From contig CAJTER010000007.1 of the NCBI GenBank assembly GCA_910575405.1, positions 67,545 through 131,544 on the forward strand: a stretch of DNA of 64,000 nucleotides, written 5' to 3'. Each line of letters begins with the position of its first letter. The stretch's first letter is position 1. Below the pieces are notes generated by a model. The model made no database searches. It saw nothing but the letters and a program-made list of their open reading frames with translations, and was not told the origin of the DNA. Shown piece by piece: positions 18,348-27,715 of the stretch. The stretch comes from Clostridia bacterium. Lineage in GTDB: Bacteria > Bacillota > Clostridia > Peptostreptococcales > Anaerovoracaceae. The position numbers were made by a program, and so were the translations under genes.

Positions 18348-18377
18348 AGTTTACTACTAATCCTCCTCTCCTGTCAA
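18348..18377 (-). promoter_or_regulatory. dlt operon promoter
   Basis: On the minus strand TTGACA (18377-18372) and TAAACT (18353-18348) are separated by 18 bp, about 75 bp upstream of dltA. This is the only convincing sigma-A promoter in the 306-bp gap between dltA and the deacetylase gene; the remainder holds the terminator at 18467-18516 and no ORF. Confidence 0.65.
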
Positions 18378-18466
18378 GCTTTTACATGTTAAAGAATTTC
18401 TTAAGAGTTTCTTACACGTTTATGCGCAAGGAGAGTCCTATTGCTTTTGGCAGATAAAGCGATGAT

Positions 18467-18516
18467 CAAAAAAGAACAGACACGCCAGCCTTAAAGCGCG
18501 CTTCTGTTCTTTTTCT
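18467..18516 (-). terminator. Terminator of deacetylase gene
   Basis: Arms AAAAAAGAACAGA and TCTGTTCTTTTT enclose about 22 nt. Read on the minus strand the stem ends in six T. Confidence 0.8.
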
Positions 18517-18578
18517 AAATATCATGCGTTTTTCAATGCGCCTATCCTATCGTAAGGACAGCTCGAAAGTTTTCCAAT

Positions 18579-20048
18579 CTATTGATCCAGATAAAAATAA
18601 CCGTATCCGTAAAACTTTCCATTTTTTGGAGTTTCATTGTACCGATATTCCAACAGCTCACTTACGGAAACCAGCTGATATCCCTTCTTAATGAGCCATG
18701 GAACCATTTTTTCTACAGCCTCGGCCGTAGAATCATAAATGGAATGCATCAAGACGACCCTTCCATCCAGATTTTTTATACCTTTCATCACCTTCATTAC
18801 ACTTTTGGCATTTCTGCTCTTCCAGTCCAGAGTATCGACAGACCAAAGTACAATGGGAGCTTTTGCATGCTTTTCAAGAGCCTTGCAGTTATTTCCGTAA
18901 GGCGGCCTGAACACGGAGGCCTTCTGTCCACAGGCCTTTTCAAGAGCCCTGTTTGTCTTATCCACCTGGGATTTTACCTTTGCTGCTGAAAGTGTCTTCA
19001 GGTTCGGGTGGGACCAACTGTGACTTCCGATTTCCATGCCAAGCTCTGCTTCCCGCTTAACGACCTTGGGATAATTGGCTACATTCTGTCCCAGCTCAAA
19101 AAATGTAGCTGTTGCATCGTATTTTTCCAGGCAATCTAAAATCCGATTGCTGGTAGCCGGGTAAGGCCCGTCGTCAAAGGTGAGCGCAACCATAGGCTTA
19201 TCCGGATCAATAGCCTTTACTTCAATCTTGTCACGGAGAATCCCCTCCAGCTCCGTATATTTTATTTCTGCAGAAACCATTCCTTTTTCCGCATTCACAA
19301 CCGTACCTTTGTCAAAGTAAAAGGTGACTCCCGTGTCAGTCAGAACATATTTGTTGAAATTTTTCTCCGATCCGGCAAGATTTTTTTTGTACCCTTTGAC
19401 TAAATCGTCTGGATAGTTCTTCTCAAAATAGTCGAGCATGTAAGCAGAACACTGTTTTTTGTATCCCGGATTAAAAACCTGGATAGAGGTCAGCGGCCGT
19501 CCCGTTTCAGTTGAAAAATTATACGTATGAACCTGCGAAGACACGGTCTCCATGTTTTTATCTTTTTCAGCTCTCTGTTCCTCGGAAAAAACGATTCCCA
19601 CTGCATCCTTTTTCGTATGATAGGAATTATAGTCAAGCAGCAGAGCGACCTTTTCTTCCTTGCCGGTCTTCTTGTGCTTTTCCCGGAACTGCTTTTCCAA
19701 ACTTCCTGTAATATCCCGGATATACGTATCCGTGATCTTCTCACCGGTTACCGGGTATTCCACAGCAGCAGAAAGAGGTGTTCCGTATTTTACTACGGTT
19801 TTCATCCTTCCTACGTCCTTTGTCGTACTTTCCTCTTCAAAATAAGAAGCCGCATAGGACTGAAAGCTTTTTTCATCCTTATACGAATCTCCGGACATCA
19901 GCGCTGCTATCACAATAACAGCAGTAAGCACCGCAACACCGCTGCACACCATTGCCAGAATTCTGTGCAGCCTTTTTTTGCGTTCTGCTCTTATTTTTCG
20001 GTTTTCCCTTCTCTTTTCCGCGTTTGTTTCTACCATATTTTCCCCCAT
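18579..20048 (-). CDS. Membrane-anchored polysaccharide deacetylase
   Basis: A 489-residue cell-surface enzyme: cytoplasmic basic tail, one membrane helix (about 29-50), an unassigned or RsiV/DUF3298-like domain (about 75-275) and a NodB carbohydrate esterase family 4 domain (about 285-470). All CE4 motifs are visible: TFDDGPYP with the catalytic and metal Asp, SHSWSHP with both metal His, RPPYG, VDTLDW, and LMHSIY. This layout matches PgdA-type peptidoglycan N-acetylglucosamine deacetylases that give lysozyme resistance; a chitin-like substrate cannot be ruled out. The start is set by AAGGA 6 nt before the ATG. It has its own AT-rich promoter region behind mutY. Confidence 0.88.
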   Translation of the reverse strand: MGENMVETNAEKRRENRKIRAERKKRLHRILAMVCSGVAVLTAVIVIAALMSGDSYKDEKSFQSYAASYFEEESTTKDVGRMKTVVKYGTPLSAAVEYPVTGEKITDTYIRDITGSLEKQFREKHKKTGKEEKVALLLDYNSYHTKKDAVGIVFSEEQRAEKDKNMETVSSQVHTYNFSTETGRPLTSIQVFNPGYKKQCSAYMLDYFEKNYPDDLVKGYKKNLAGSEKNFNKYVLTDTGVTFYFDKGTVVNAEKGMVSAEIKYTELEGILRDKIEVKAIDPDKPMVALTFDDGPYPATSNRILDCLEKYDATATFFELGQNVANYPKVVKREAELGMEIGSHSWSHPNLKTLSAAKVKSQVDKTNRALEKACGQKASVFRPPYGNNCKALEKHAKAPIVLWSVDTLDWKSRNAKSVMKVMKGIKNLDGRVVLMHSIYDSTAEAVEKMVPWLIKKGYQLVSVSELLEYRYNETPKNGKFYGYGYFYLDQ

Positions 20049-20120
20049 GCAGTTCCTTCTTTTAACTGTAAAACTTCTATTTTATATACTATTTTTATAA
20101 TATACCACAATTTTTCGACT

Positions 20121-21182
20121 CTAATCAGCTTTGCCGGCATGAATCGCCAAAAACTGCCTGAAAGCAGTCGGAATCGAAATACTTGCATCGATCTCAGGTT
20201 CCTCAATCCACTGAAAAGCGTCGGGCATAGCTTTGCATTCTATATAAAAGCACACCATATCCCAGCGGATGTGGCTGAAAATATGACTGCGCGTAACCTC
20301 TTTACAAAGTCTCTCGGGCCCGCATTCCCAAAGCTCCGCTGTTTTCAGCGCCTGCGCGGCATCCTGCTTTCCCTGCAGATTCGGGAGCTCCCACATTCCT
20401 GCCAGCAGTCCCTTTTTTTCCCGTTTACGCAAGGCAATGCGTCCGTTGCACTGCAGGACAAAGACAGTTCGCTCTTCTGCCATTCTGTCCTTTTTCCTGG
20501 TTTTTACCGGAAGCTCCATCTGTGTTCCATGCTTTTTTGCAAGACAAAGGCTTTTCACCGGGCAGAGCTCACATTTTGGCTTTCCCGCCGGCAGACAAAC
20601 AGTTGCCCCCAGCTCCATCAGAGCTTGTGTAAATACCCCGCAGTCTGTTTTGGGATAAACTTCTTCCAGCTTTTGCTTTACTGACTTTTTGACAGCTGGT
20701 TTTAAAATGTCGTCATAGCTTTCCGTCAGTCTGGAAATGACCCGCAGAACGTTTCCATCCACGGCTGCCACCGGCTCGTCAAAACAGGTAGAGGCAATGG
20801 CTCCCGCTGTATACTCGCCGATGCCCGGCAGTTTTAGTATTTCACTGTATTCGGAAGGAAATACGCCGTTATACTCGGATATCAGAAGCTTTGCAGCCTT
20901 TTGCAGATTCTTTGCCCGATTGTAGTAGCCAAGGCCTTCCCACAGTTTCAACAGCCGTTCTTCCTCTGCCTCTGCCAGAGCCTGAATATCCGGAAGCTCC
21001 CTCAGAAAGCGGAGATAATAGCCCCTGACTGCCTCGACCCTCGTCTGCTGCAGCATAATTTCCGAGATCCAGACGTGATACGGCTCTCTGTCCTCCCTCC
21101 AGGGAAGCTCTCTGGCATTTTCCAAAAACCAGGGACTCAGAAGTCCTGGAAGCTCTTTATAAATTTGCTCCTGTTTGTTCAT
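20121..21182 (-). CDS. mutY: A/G-specific adenine glycosylase
   Basis: A 353-residue base-excision repair glycosylase that removes adenine mispaired with 8-oxoguanine. The N-terminal domain holds MLQQTRVEAV, the helix-hairpin-helix LPGIGEYTAGAIAS near residue 115 and the catalytic Asp in PVAAVDGNVLRV near 140. The 4Fe-4S cluster Cys are in CLPAGKPKCELCPVKSLC (C-x6-C-x2-C-x5-C). The C-terminal 120 residues form the NUDIX-like 8-oxoG recognition domain. It begins 8 nt after cysK with no clear ribosome site of its own, suggesting coupling. Confidence 0.96.
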   Translation of the reverse strand: MNKQEQIYKELPGLLSPWFLENARELPWREDREPYHVWISEIMLQQTRVEAVRGYYLRFLRELPDIQALAEAEEERLLKLWEGLGYYNRAKNLQKAAKLLISEYNGVFPSEYSEILKLPGIGEYTAGAIASTCFDEPVAAVDGNVLRVISRLTESYDDILKPAVKKSVKQKLEEVYPKTDCGVFTQALMELGATVCLPAGKPKCELCPVKSLCLAKKHGTQMELPVKTRKKDRMAEERTVFVLQCNGRIALRKREKKGLLAGMWELPNLQGKQDAAQALKTAELWECGPERLCKEVTRSHIFSHIRWDMVCFYIECKAMPDAFQWIEEPEIDASISIPTAFRQFLAIHAGKAD

Positions 21183-21190
21183 GGCTGTGT

Positions 21191-22120
21191 CTAGTCGTCA
21201 AATAGAGGCGTGGAAAAATACCGCTCCGCTGTATCGGGCAGAACCGTAACTACCGTCTTTCCCTCTCCCAGCTTTTCCGCCAGTTTTAAAGCAGCGGCTA
21301 CATTGGTTCCGCTGGAAATACCGCACATAAGACCTTCCATGCTTGCCAGTTTCTTTGCAGTATCAATGGCCTCTTCATCGGTTACAATATAAATGTCATC
21401 GTAAATTTCTTTGTTGAGAATTTCCGGTATTACGCCATCGCCGATGCCCATCTGAAGATGGGTTCCAATATCTCCGCCTGCCAGAATAGCCGCATTTTCC
21501 GGCTCTACTGCCCAGATTTCCATTCCTGGATTCTGTGCCTTCAGCACTTCCCCGATACCGGTTATGGTTCCGCCTGTGCCGATGCCGGAACAAAATCCAT
21601 GAATATCGCCTTCCACCTGCTCCATAATTTCAAGAGCTGTGTGGTGGCGGTGAGCCATTGGGTTGTTCTCGTTTTCAAACTGCTGAGGAACGAACACCTT
21701 CGGATCTTCCTTTTCCATCCGCAAAGCCGTCTGCAGACATTCGTCAATACAATCGCCGATGTTTCCTTCATCGTGGATTAGGATTACTTCGGCACCATAG
21801 TGGCGTACCAGCTTTCTTCGCTCCTCACTGACGGAGTCCGGCATAATGATGATAGTCCGGTAGCCCTTTACTGCCCCTGTAAGGGCAAGGCCGATGCCCT
21901 GGTTGCCACTGGTAGGCTCTACAATAATGGAGTCCGGATTAATGAGTCCCTGCTTTTCCGCTTCCAGCAGCATATTGTAGGCAGTTCTCGTTTTAATGGA
22001 ACCTCCCACATTAAGTCCTTCGAATTTTACAAGAACCTCCGCGCTGCCCGGCGAACTCATTCTGTTGAGGCGAATCATGGGGGTATGGCCGATTGCCGCT
22101 AATACATTGTCATAGATCAT
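21191..22120 (-). CDS. cysK: Cysteine synthase (O-acetylserine sulfhydrylase)
   Basis: A 309-residue PLP enzyme making cysteine from O-acetylserine and sulfide. The PLP Lys is in GGSIKTRTAYNML near residue 42, the substrate loop EPTSGNQGIGLA near 67, and the phosphate-binding loop GIGTGGTITGIGE near 176. The position normally SVKDR reads SIKTR here, a small departure. Co-directional with mutY, 8 nt apart. The 89-nt upstream gap to sbcC contains AT-rich promoter-like sequence but no T-box or SAM riboswitch that I can see. Confidence 0.94.
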   Translation of the reverse strand: MIYDNVLAAIGHTPMIRLNRMSSPGSAEVLVKFEGLNVGGSIKTRTAYNMLLEAEKQGLINPDSIIVEPTSGNQGIGLALTGAVKGYRTIIIMPDSVSEERRKLVRHYGAEVILIHDEGNIGDCIDECLQTALRMEKEDPKVFVPQQFENENNPMAHRHHTALEIMEQVEGDIHGFCSGIGTGGTITGIGEVLKAQNPGMEIWAVEPENAAILAGGDIGTHLQMGIGDGVIPEILNKEIYDDIYIVTDEEAIDTAKKLASMEGLMCGISSGTNVAAALKLAEKLGEGKTVVTVLPDTAERYFSTPLFDD

Positions 22121-22209
22121 TTAATTTCTTCTTTCCTTTTCATATATTCTAATATAAGCATTGCACGTCTTCTATAATACCACTTTCTTCGGTTTTTTTG
22201 TAGATTTAT

Positions 22210-24975
22210 TTAAAATTCAATTCTGCTTCCGCCGGATTTTTCTTTTTTTACTACGATCTTGCAGTCGATTCGTTCTTTCAGCTCTGCTACGTGAGAAATA
22301 ATTCCCACCAGCCGGTCGCCCTCAGTCAGCCTTGCCAGAGCCGCAACAGCCTGCTGCAGAGATTCCTCATCCAGAGAGCCAAAGCCTTCATCTACAAACA
22401 TGGTATCCAGACGGATTCCTCCTGCAGAAGACTGGATTTCATCGGATAGCCCCAGTGCCAGGGACAGGGAAGCTTTGAAGGCTTCACCGCCGGAAAGGGT
22501 TTTGACGCTTCGCTCCGTTCCGTTGTAATGATCGATTACATCCAGTTCAAGGCCGCTCTGGCTGCGATAATTTCCCGACTGGCTGCTGCGTTTCAGCTCG
22601 TACTGGCCGCCTGACATGATCATAAAGCGGGTATTGGCCCTGGCAAGTATACGGTCAAAATAAGTCATCTGTACATACGTTTCCAGCATGATTTTTTCTT
22701 TGCCTGCCAGATTTCCGTTTGCCGTGTCAGACAGGGCTTTTACCTGAGCCCATTCCTGCCGGATTGCTTTAAGGCTCTCCATCTGCAGGTTTAACTTTTT
22801 CAGGGCGCTTTCGTTGTGATCCATGCGGGAAGCAAGTTTTCTCAAGTTTCTGGAAAGATGGTCGCTTTTGTCCTTGAGCGTTTTTTGTTTTTCCAGCTCT
22901 TTTTGAAGCTCCGCCTCTTCACCTTCCTCTGCCTGCGCTTTTAACGCGCGGATGCTTCCTTCCAACGCTGCTTCTTTTTCCTTGCAGCTGCTCAAAGCCT
23001 GTTCTGCCTTACGGCAGTTTTGCTCAATTTGGGCTTTTTCCGTCTCCATCCTTTTGATTTCCGCCTCCGCTTCCTCTTTGCTTGCAAAGGTAAGAAGCGT
23101 TTCGTATTTTTGCACTTCCCTGCTGCTGTTTTTTATGCCTGCAGCAAGAGAGGCCAGCTCTTTTTCTGTATCAGAGATACGTTTTTTAGAAAGCTCCAGC
23201 TTGTGTTCCTCTTGAGGAATGCTTTGCTCCAGCTCTTTTTGGCGCTCCAGTCTCTGGGAAAGCTCTGCCTGATCCTTTGATAGGTCAACAAGGCAGTCCT
23301 CTTCCTTGCTGAACAGTTCTGCAAGTGTTTCGTTTATTGCCGGAAGTTCCGGCTCTTCGGTTCCTGTTTTTTGTATGACAGCTTCGGTAAAAAATGCTCT
23401 CATTGCTGAACGGATCTCCTTTCGCTGGCTTTCCTCCTTTCCTCTCAATTCCCCTGCCTTTGCACTAGCTTCCTCCTGCTGCTCTCCGGCTTTCTCCCAG
23501 GCCTTTTTTGCTTTGCTGATCTGAGCTTTGGTAGGCGCTCCCTCTTCTAGTGCAGCGGGAGCCGGGTGCTGGGTGGATCCACAGACCGGGCAGGGTACTC
23601 CTGCCTTCAGTTCTCCCGCTAAGATGCCCGCCTGCTGATTTAAAAAGGCCCTGTTTTTTTCATTATAAACCGCCTGCAATTCCTGGGCTTTTTGGGATGC
23701 CTTTTGGTAGGCCTCTATGGTTTCAAAAAGCTCCATGCTGGTTTCTTCCCAGCAGCTTATCTGCTGCCTGAGGCGCTGCAGCTCCTGCTGACGCTCCTTG
23801 CATTTTTGGATCTGCTGTCTGAGCCGCTCCATCTGCAGCGGGGTGTCTTTTAAGCCTTCCTGTTCCGCCTTTTGTTTTTCAATTTCACGGCTGGTATTTT
23901 TGAGCTCTTCTTCGGTTTTTTTCAGAATGCGCTCTTTTTTCTTTCGATCTTTTTTACTGCTTTCCAGCTGCTTTTTTATCTGATCTAGTTCCTCATAGCC
24001 GGAAAGCCTCGCCTTTTCCTCTGCCGCGCGCTTTTCCAGTTCTTCCTTTTCAGGCAGCCTCTGTCTTGCCTGTTCCAATGCCGCCTGTGCGCCCGCCTGT
24101 TCTCTCCGCTCCTGCTCAAGGTCTATCTCCGCCTTTTTCAGCTCTTTTTTTGCTTTTTCACGAGCCTCGGCTTTCCCGATGACGCGGCTTACTGCAGCCA
24201 ACTCCTGTCCTGCTTTTCCCGCCTCAGCTTCCAGTCTTTCGTAATCCAGCCTGTCCTTCTTTGCCATGTCCCTCAGAAAATCCGGCATTTCTTCCTCCGG
24301 CCGCTCTGTATCTGCCTGATAATCTTCCCGATACAGGATATCTCCCAGGTACTGGCGGATGCTCTGCTCCGTTTCCCGGCGCTGCTTTTCCAGCTGACTG
24401 TAAGCGTATTTTAATCTGTTTTGCAAAATTTCATAGCGTCCGGTTTTGAAAATCCGCTGGAAAATCTCCTTTCGCTCCTCGGTCTTTGCCAGAAGAAGGC
24501 GCAGAAATTCCCCCTGGGCAATCATGGCGATGCGAGTAAACTGAGAGCAGTCAATTCCCAGGATCTCTTCAATCGCAGCTGTCACATCCCTTGTCTTTGT
24601 CAAAATTGTTCCATCCGGATACTGCAGCCATGCATCGGCCTTCTGGGTAGTCATTCCTGCTCCGCGTTTTGCGGGGCGAAGATATTCCGGATTTCTTCTC
24701 ACTGTGTAGAGCTTCCCGGCATATTCGAAGGTCAGCTCAACAAAGGTGTCTCTGTCCGGCCCGGCGTATTTGCTGCGGAGCATGCCGGCCTCCCGTATAT
24801 TGCCGCTGGCCTGTCCGTAAAGCGCATATGTAATGGCATCAAAGATGGTGGTTTTTCCAGAGCCAGTATCGCCTGTGATGAGGTAAATTCCCTTTTTCCC
24901 TAGCTTGTCCATGTTAAGGACTGTTTCTTCCGCATATGGCCCAAAGGCTGAAATAATCAAGGTTACAGGTCTCAT
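22210..24975 (-). CDS. sbcC: Exonuclease SbcC (Rad50-like)
   Basis: A 921-residue SMC-like ATPase partner of SbcD, cutting hairpins and protein-blocked DNA ends. Walker A GDTGSGKTTIFDA is near residue 35, a long coiled coil runs through the middle, the zinc hook CPVC sits near 465, and the C-terminal signature KTLSGGEAFKASLSLAL and Walker B MFVDEGFGSLD close the head. I start at the ATG giving MRPVTLIISAFG because it overlaps the sbcD stop as ATGA and has GGAGG 7 nt upstream; the longer frame adds five unlikely residues. Confidence 0.96.
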   Translation of the reverse strand: MRPVTLIISAFGPYAEETVLNMDKLGKKGIYLITGDTGSGKTTIFDAITYALYGQASGNIREAGMLRSKYAGPDRDTFVELTFEYAGKLYTVRRNPEYLRPAKRGAGMTTQKADAWLQYPDGTILTKTRDVTAAIEEILGIDCSQFTRIAMIAQGEFLRLLLAKTEERKEIFQRIFKTGRYEILQNRLKYAYSQLEKQRRETEQSIRQYLGDILYREDYQADTERPEEEMPDFLRDMAKKDRLDYERLEAEAGKAGQELAAVSRVIGKAEAREKAKKELKKAEIDLEQERREQAGAQAALEQARQRLPEKEELEKRAAEEKARLSGYEELDQIKKQLESSKKDRKKKERILKKTEEELKNTSREIEKQKAEQEGLKDTPLQMERLRQQIQKCKERQQELQRLRQQISCWEETSMELFETIEAYQKASQKAQELQAVYNEKNRAFLNQQAGILAGELKAGVPCPVCGSTQHPAPAALEEGAPTKAQISKAKKAWEKAGEQQEEASAKAGELRGKEESQRKEIRSAMRAFFTEAVIQKTGTEEPELPAINETLAELFSKEEDCLVDLSKDQAELSQRLERQKELEQSIPQEEHKLELSKKRISDTEKELASLAAGIKNSSREVQKYETLLTFASKEEAEAEIKRMETEKAQIEQNCRKAEQALSSCKEKEAALEGSIRALKAQAEEGEEAELQKELEKQKTLKDKSDHLSRNLRKLASRMDHNESALKKLNLQMESLKAIRQEWAQVKALSDTANGNLAGKEKIMLETYVQMTYFDRILARANTRFMIMSGGQYELKRSSQSGNYRSQSGLELDVIDHYNGTERSVKTLSGGEAFKASLSLALGLSDEIQSSAGGIRLDTMFVDEGFGSLDEESLQQAVAALARLTEGDRLVGIISHVAELKERIDCKIVVKKEKSGGSRIEF

Positions 24976-26108
24976 ACTTCTTCCTCCCATATATCGCTTA
25001 TGAGTTTTGCCGTGAGTTCCGCCTGCTGCTGGCTCATTTCCCCGCCGTTTTGTCTTTTATAAAAATCTGCAAAGAGCTCTGCAGGAGATTCGCTACGCAC
25101 TTGTTCCTCCAAAATCAGCTCTCTACTGCCACGGGTCCTTTTGTTGTCGTACTCCAGTTTCATCAGGTTGGGATAAATGGTTCTCAGCCTGCTGACCGCA
25201 TCGGGGATATCCTCTTCATCTGTCAGGGTGATGTGGAAATAATCTTCCCGGTTCCAGGTTTCATAAAAGGTTCGGTTTGTTACTTCCATATAGGTTCCTC
25301 TGATTTTTTTCATATCCCGCAGCGGCTGAAGCGGCTCTGTACTTATGGTGATGTTTCCTTTTTCTCTCAGCTCCAGAATGGTAACGGATTTTGTATGATC
25401 TGCTTCGGAAAAGGAATATTTTAAAGGTGTTCCGCAGTAGCGGATATGCGATGCTCCCGCCTGCTGGGGGCCGTGAAGGTGTCCTAATGCCACATAATCA
25501 AAAGGTTCAAATACTGCGGCATCCACGTTATCGCTTCCCCCGATGGAACGTTCTTCGGATTCGCAGCGGGACGAGCCCGTGACGAATTGGTGGGTCAGCA
25601 GGATATTCCTCTGATCCGCAGGGATATCCATGGCCTGAACAGCAGCAGATACGGCCTCCGTATAGGATCCCGTTTCTTCCTCCGAAAAGATGGATTTTAT
25701 CTGCGCTGGCTTTATGAATGGGAGCATGAAAATATTCACGGTTCCCCATTGGTCTGTCAAGGCGATGGGATGGATGCTCCCGCTGTATACAGGGGAAACA
25801 TAGATCCTGCTTTTTTCTATGATCCTTGAGGCAAAAGCCAGCCGCTCGGCAGAATCATGGTTTCCGCTGATAATAAAAACAGGTGTCCCCCTTTCAGCCA
25901 GGGCTGATAAAAATTCGTCAAACACCTGGACTGCCTCTGCCGAGGGTACGGTCTTGTCGTAAATATCGCCTGCTATAAGGATGCCGTCCGGTTCCTGGTG
26001 ATCTATAATTTCAAGAATCTGCTTTAAAATATAAATCTGATCTTCAATCATGGAAAACTCGTTTACCCGCTTTCCAATATGAAGATCAGACAAATGAATC
26101 AGCTTCAT
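24972..26108 (-). CDS. sbcD: Exonuclease SbcD (Mre11-like)
   Basis: A 378-residue calcineurin-like phosphoesterase, nuclease subunit of SbcCD. Metal-binding motifs HLSDLHIG (residues 4-11), GDIYDK near 52, SGNHDS near 83, and the TGSS...LGHLHGPQ block near 190 are intact. The start MKLIHLSDLH is the family norm and has GAGGAA 5 nt upstream; an open extension of 26 codons upstream is not credible. Translation is coupled to sbcC by ATGA overlap. Confidence 0.96.
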   Translation of the reverse strand: MKLIHLSDLHIGKRVNEFSMIEDQIYILKQILEIIDHQEPDGILIAGDIYDKTVPSAEAVQVFDEFLSALAERGTPVFIISGNHDSAERLAFASRIIEKSRIYVSPVYSGSIHPIALTDQWGTVNIFMLPFIKPAQIKSIFSEEETGSYTEAVSAAVQAMDIPADQRNILLTHQFVTGSSRCESEERSIGGSDNVDAAVFEPFDYVALGHLHGPQQAGASHIRYCGTPLKYSFSEADHTKSVTILELREKGNITISTEPLQPLRDMKKIRGTYMEVTNRTFYETWNREDYFHITLTDEEDIPDAVSRLRTIYPNLMKLEYDNKRTRGSRELILEEQVRSESPAELFADFYKRQNGGEMSQQQAELTAKLISDIWEEEV

Positions 26109-26147
26109 AAGTTCCTCTTTCCTGATGCACACTAACGCCTTTTCCTG

Positions 26148-26177
26148 ATAAATTTGAATCTTCTCTTTCAAATTTAT
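26148..26177. promoter_or_regulatory. Inverted repeat upstream of sbcDC
   Basis: ATAAATTTGA (26148-26157) and TCAAATTTAT (26168-26177) are perfect 10-bp arms with a 10-bp spacer, 40 bp upstream of sbcD. The size suggests a dimeric repressor site or a leader hairpin. Confidence 0.45.
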
Positions 26178-26217
26178 TTCTCGCAAGTTGTGCTTTTTTC
26201 CTTGGTAAAAATTGCAG

Positions 26218-26242
26218 AGGGGCAGGAAAAACTCGTGCCCCT
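26218..26242 (-). terminator. GC-rich hairpin between gerQ-like gene and sbcD
   Basis: Arms AGGGGCA and TGCCCCT with an 11-nt loop; on the minus strand ATTTTT follows seven nt later. It probably ends the gerQ-like transcript, though a TATAAT box at 26251-26256 would place it in an sbcD leader instead. Confidence 0.5.
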
Positions 26243-26332
26243 TGCCCTTTATTATACAGGAAAGTTGCCTTTCTGGCGATGGTTTGTGAAAAGATTTTTG
26301 TCGCGTTTTGATGAATTGATTAGATGGATTGA

Positions 26333-27025
26333 TTATTTGTTCGCCTGCAGAATTCTTCTGTTTGGAAGGCCCTGCCCTGAAATGGAATTTGCCGCCGCGC
26401 CTGACTGGTTTGTTACTCCGGGAGCATCCTCCGTGCCGCCTGAGGAAGGTGACGCTACATTAAACGGTTCAAAGGGGTTTGGACGGTAATTATAGTAAAT
26501 GTACATTGTTTTAATTCCGTAAATATCGATCACCTGGACATTTCCGGTAGGAGCTTCCTGCAGGAGAATGTAGTTGATCCCCACGCCAATGAGAAATCCT
26601 TCCTGGGTATCCAGCGTATTAGAGCCCATCAGCTGCTCGATTCTTACATATCTTCCGATCTGAGTACGATAAAACCCGTTTACATACTGAACCGCATTAT
26701 AATCCAGAATTTCCTGATATCCAGGAGGGAGCAGCGGATTGGCCGGTACTGTGAAGGTCGGTGTGTCGGGAATCAGTTCAGGCGTCATTCCTGACTGGGG
26801 CTGTGTTTCCGGTGTCAGCAGCTGCCCGCCTGTATCGTTTCCCCCATCCGGTGACATGACATCTGTAATGTCTTCTGAGGGAAGAACTGGTGCAACAGTC
26901 GTACCATCTGGTGCGCCGCTTTGCTCCGGCGCCTGATTGTATGGGGAGGACCCCGGACTTACAACCTGGTTCTTTTTGATTTTTTCAATGCGCCCTAAGG
27001 CGATATCGGAATTGCATGGTGCCAT
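26333..27025 (-). CDS. GerQ-like spore coat protein
   Basis: A 230-residue protein with a disordered, Pro/Gly/Asn/Gln-rich N-terminal half and a compact C-terminal domain (about 110-185) reading VNGFYRTQIGRYVRIEQ and then GFLIGVGINYILLQE and VQVIDIYGIKTMYIYY. This resembles the GerQ (YwdL) core, a coat protein needed for CwlJ function and crosslinked by transglutaminase in Bacillus. It follows the cwlJ homologue by 15 nt, which is the arrangement known for cwlJ-gerQ. GAGGT precedes the ATG. The assignment leans on context as well as sequence. Confidence 0.65.
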   Translation of the reverse strand: MAPCNSDIALGRIEKIKKNQVVSPGSSPYNQAPEQSGAPDGTTVAPVLPSEDITDVMSPDGGNDTGGQLLTPETQPQSGMTPELIPDTPTFTVPANPLLPPGYQEILDYNAVQYVNGFYRTQIGRYVRIEQLMGSNTLDTQEGFLIGVGINYILLQEAPTGNVQVIDIYGIKTMYIYYNYRPNPFEPFNVASPSSGGTEDAPGVTNQSGAAANSISGQGLPNRRILQANK

Positions 27026-27040
27026 AAAATTACCTCACTT

Positions 27041-27484
27041 TTAAGTATTTGCATAATGGGATGTAGGGATGTAAAAGCAGTGAGCGCCCACCCGATTATG
27101 GATGACTCCCACATTGGTCGGGAAATAGGGCGGACAGTTATCACTGTAGGGATTAAAGAAAAACAGTGAATGATCGACTCCCTGCAGCCTCCCTCCGGCC
27201 ATAGCCCAGTCTACGATTTCGTAATGCTCGTCTGTAGGTATCATATTGTATACGTTCTGCGGGTTGTATCTGCCGCCTACTGTCTCACGCATGCATACGA
27301 ACTGGCCTGGCTGGGTAATGATCTTTCTTATGTCTCCGCCCTGACTGACCCGGGAAAATTCTCCATAGTCGATGGTCACCCGATTCATGATGACTGTAGC
27401 TACTGCGCGCATTCCATCATCCCCCTCCCCCCCTGCCTCGCATTGGATGAGCCGCGCAAACAGCTCTCGCGTATCTAATGCCAT
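27041..27484 (-). CDS. cwlJ: Spore cortex-lytic hydrolase, CwlJ/SleB family
   Basis: A 147-residue single-domain Hydrolase_2 protein. The conserved catalytic Glu is in LIQCEAGGEGDDGMRAVA near residue 17, followed by VIMNRV and the C-terminal SLFFFNP...VGVIHNRVGAHCFY blocks. It has no signal peptide or peptidoglycan-binding domain, which distinguishes CwlJ from SleB. It acts in the coat/cortex during germination. The ATG giving MALDTREL is preferred, 6 nt after GAGGTG. Upstream, a GCATATACT element resembles a mother-cell sigma -10 but has no clear -35 partner. Confidence 0.88.
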   Translation of the reverse strand: MALDTRELFARLIQCEAGGEGDDGMRAVATVIMNRVTIDYGEFSRVSQGGDIRKIITQPGQFVCMRETVGGRYNPQNVYNMIPTDEHYEIVDWAMAGGRLQGVDHSLFFFNPYSDNCPPYFPTNVGVIHNRVGAHCFYIPTSHYANT

Positions 27485-27534
27485 AAATTTCACCTCTGAT
27501 TTTTATAAGGTTTTTTACTACAGTCAGTATATGC

Positions 27535-27560
27535 GGGGGCGGGGGGATGTGTGCGGGGGG
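27535..27560 (+). other. G-run cluster, possible G-quadruplex
   Basis: Plus-strand runs of five, six and six G within 26 bases (27535-27539, 27541-27546, 27555-27560), in the cwlJ upstream region, very unlike the flanking AT-rich DNA. Confidence 0.4.
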
Positions 27561-27715
27561 AAAGGAGTCTGAGGTTAAAGGGTTTTAACCTTGCAAAAAA
27601 TCCTCTTCTACGATAAGGGAAGCTAATTTTATCGTGTGTACCGCAGGGTGCTGTGGTATAATCGTTATATCAAGCGGCAAACAAACAGCAGCAGATGAAG
27701 GGAAAGGAGCACGGG

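Noticed and set aside
19527..20684. 385-codon plus-strand ORF
   Set aside because: Antisense to the deacetylase and mutY genes, Cys/Phe/His/Ser-rich composition typical of shadow frames, no ribosome site.
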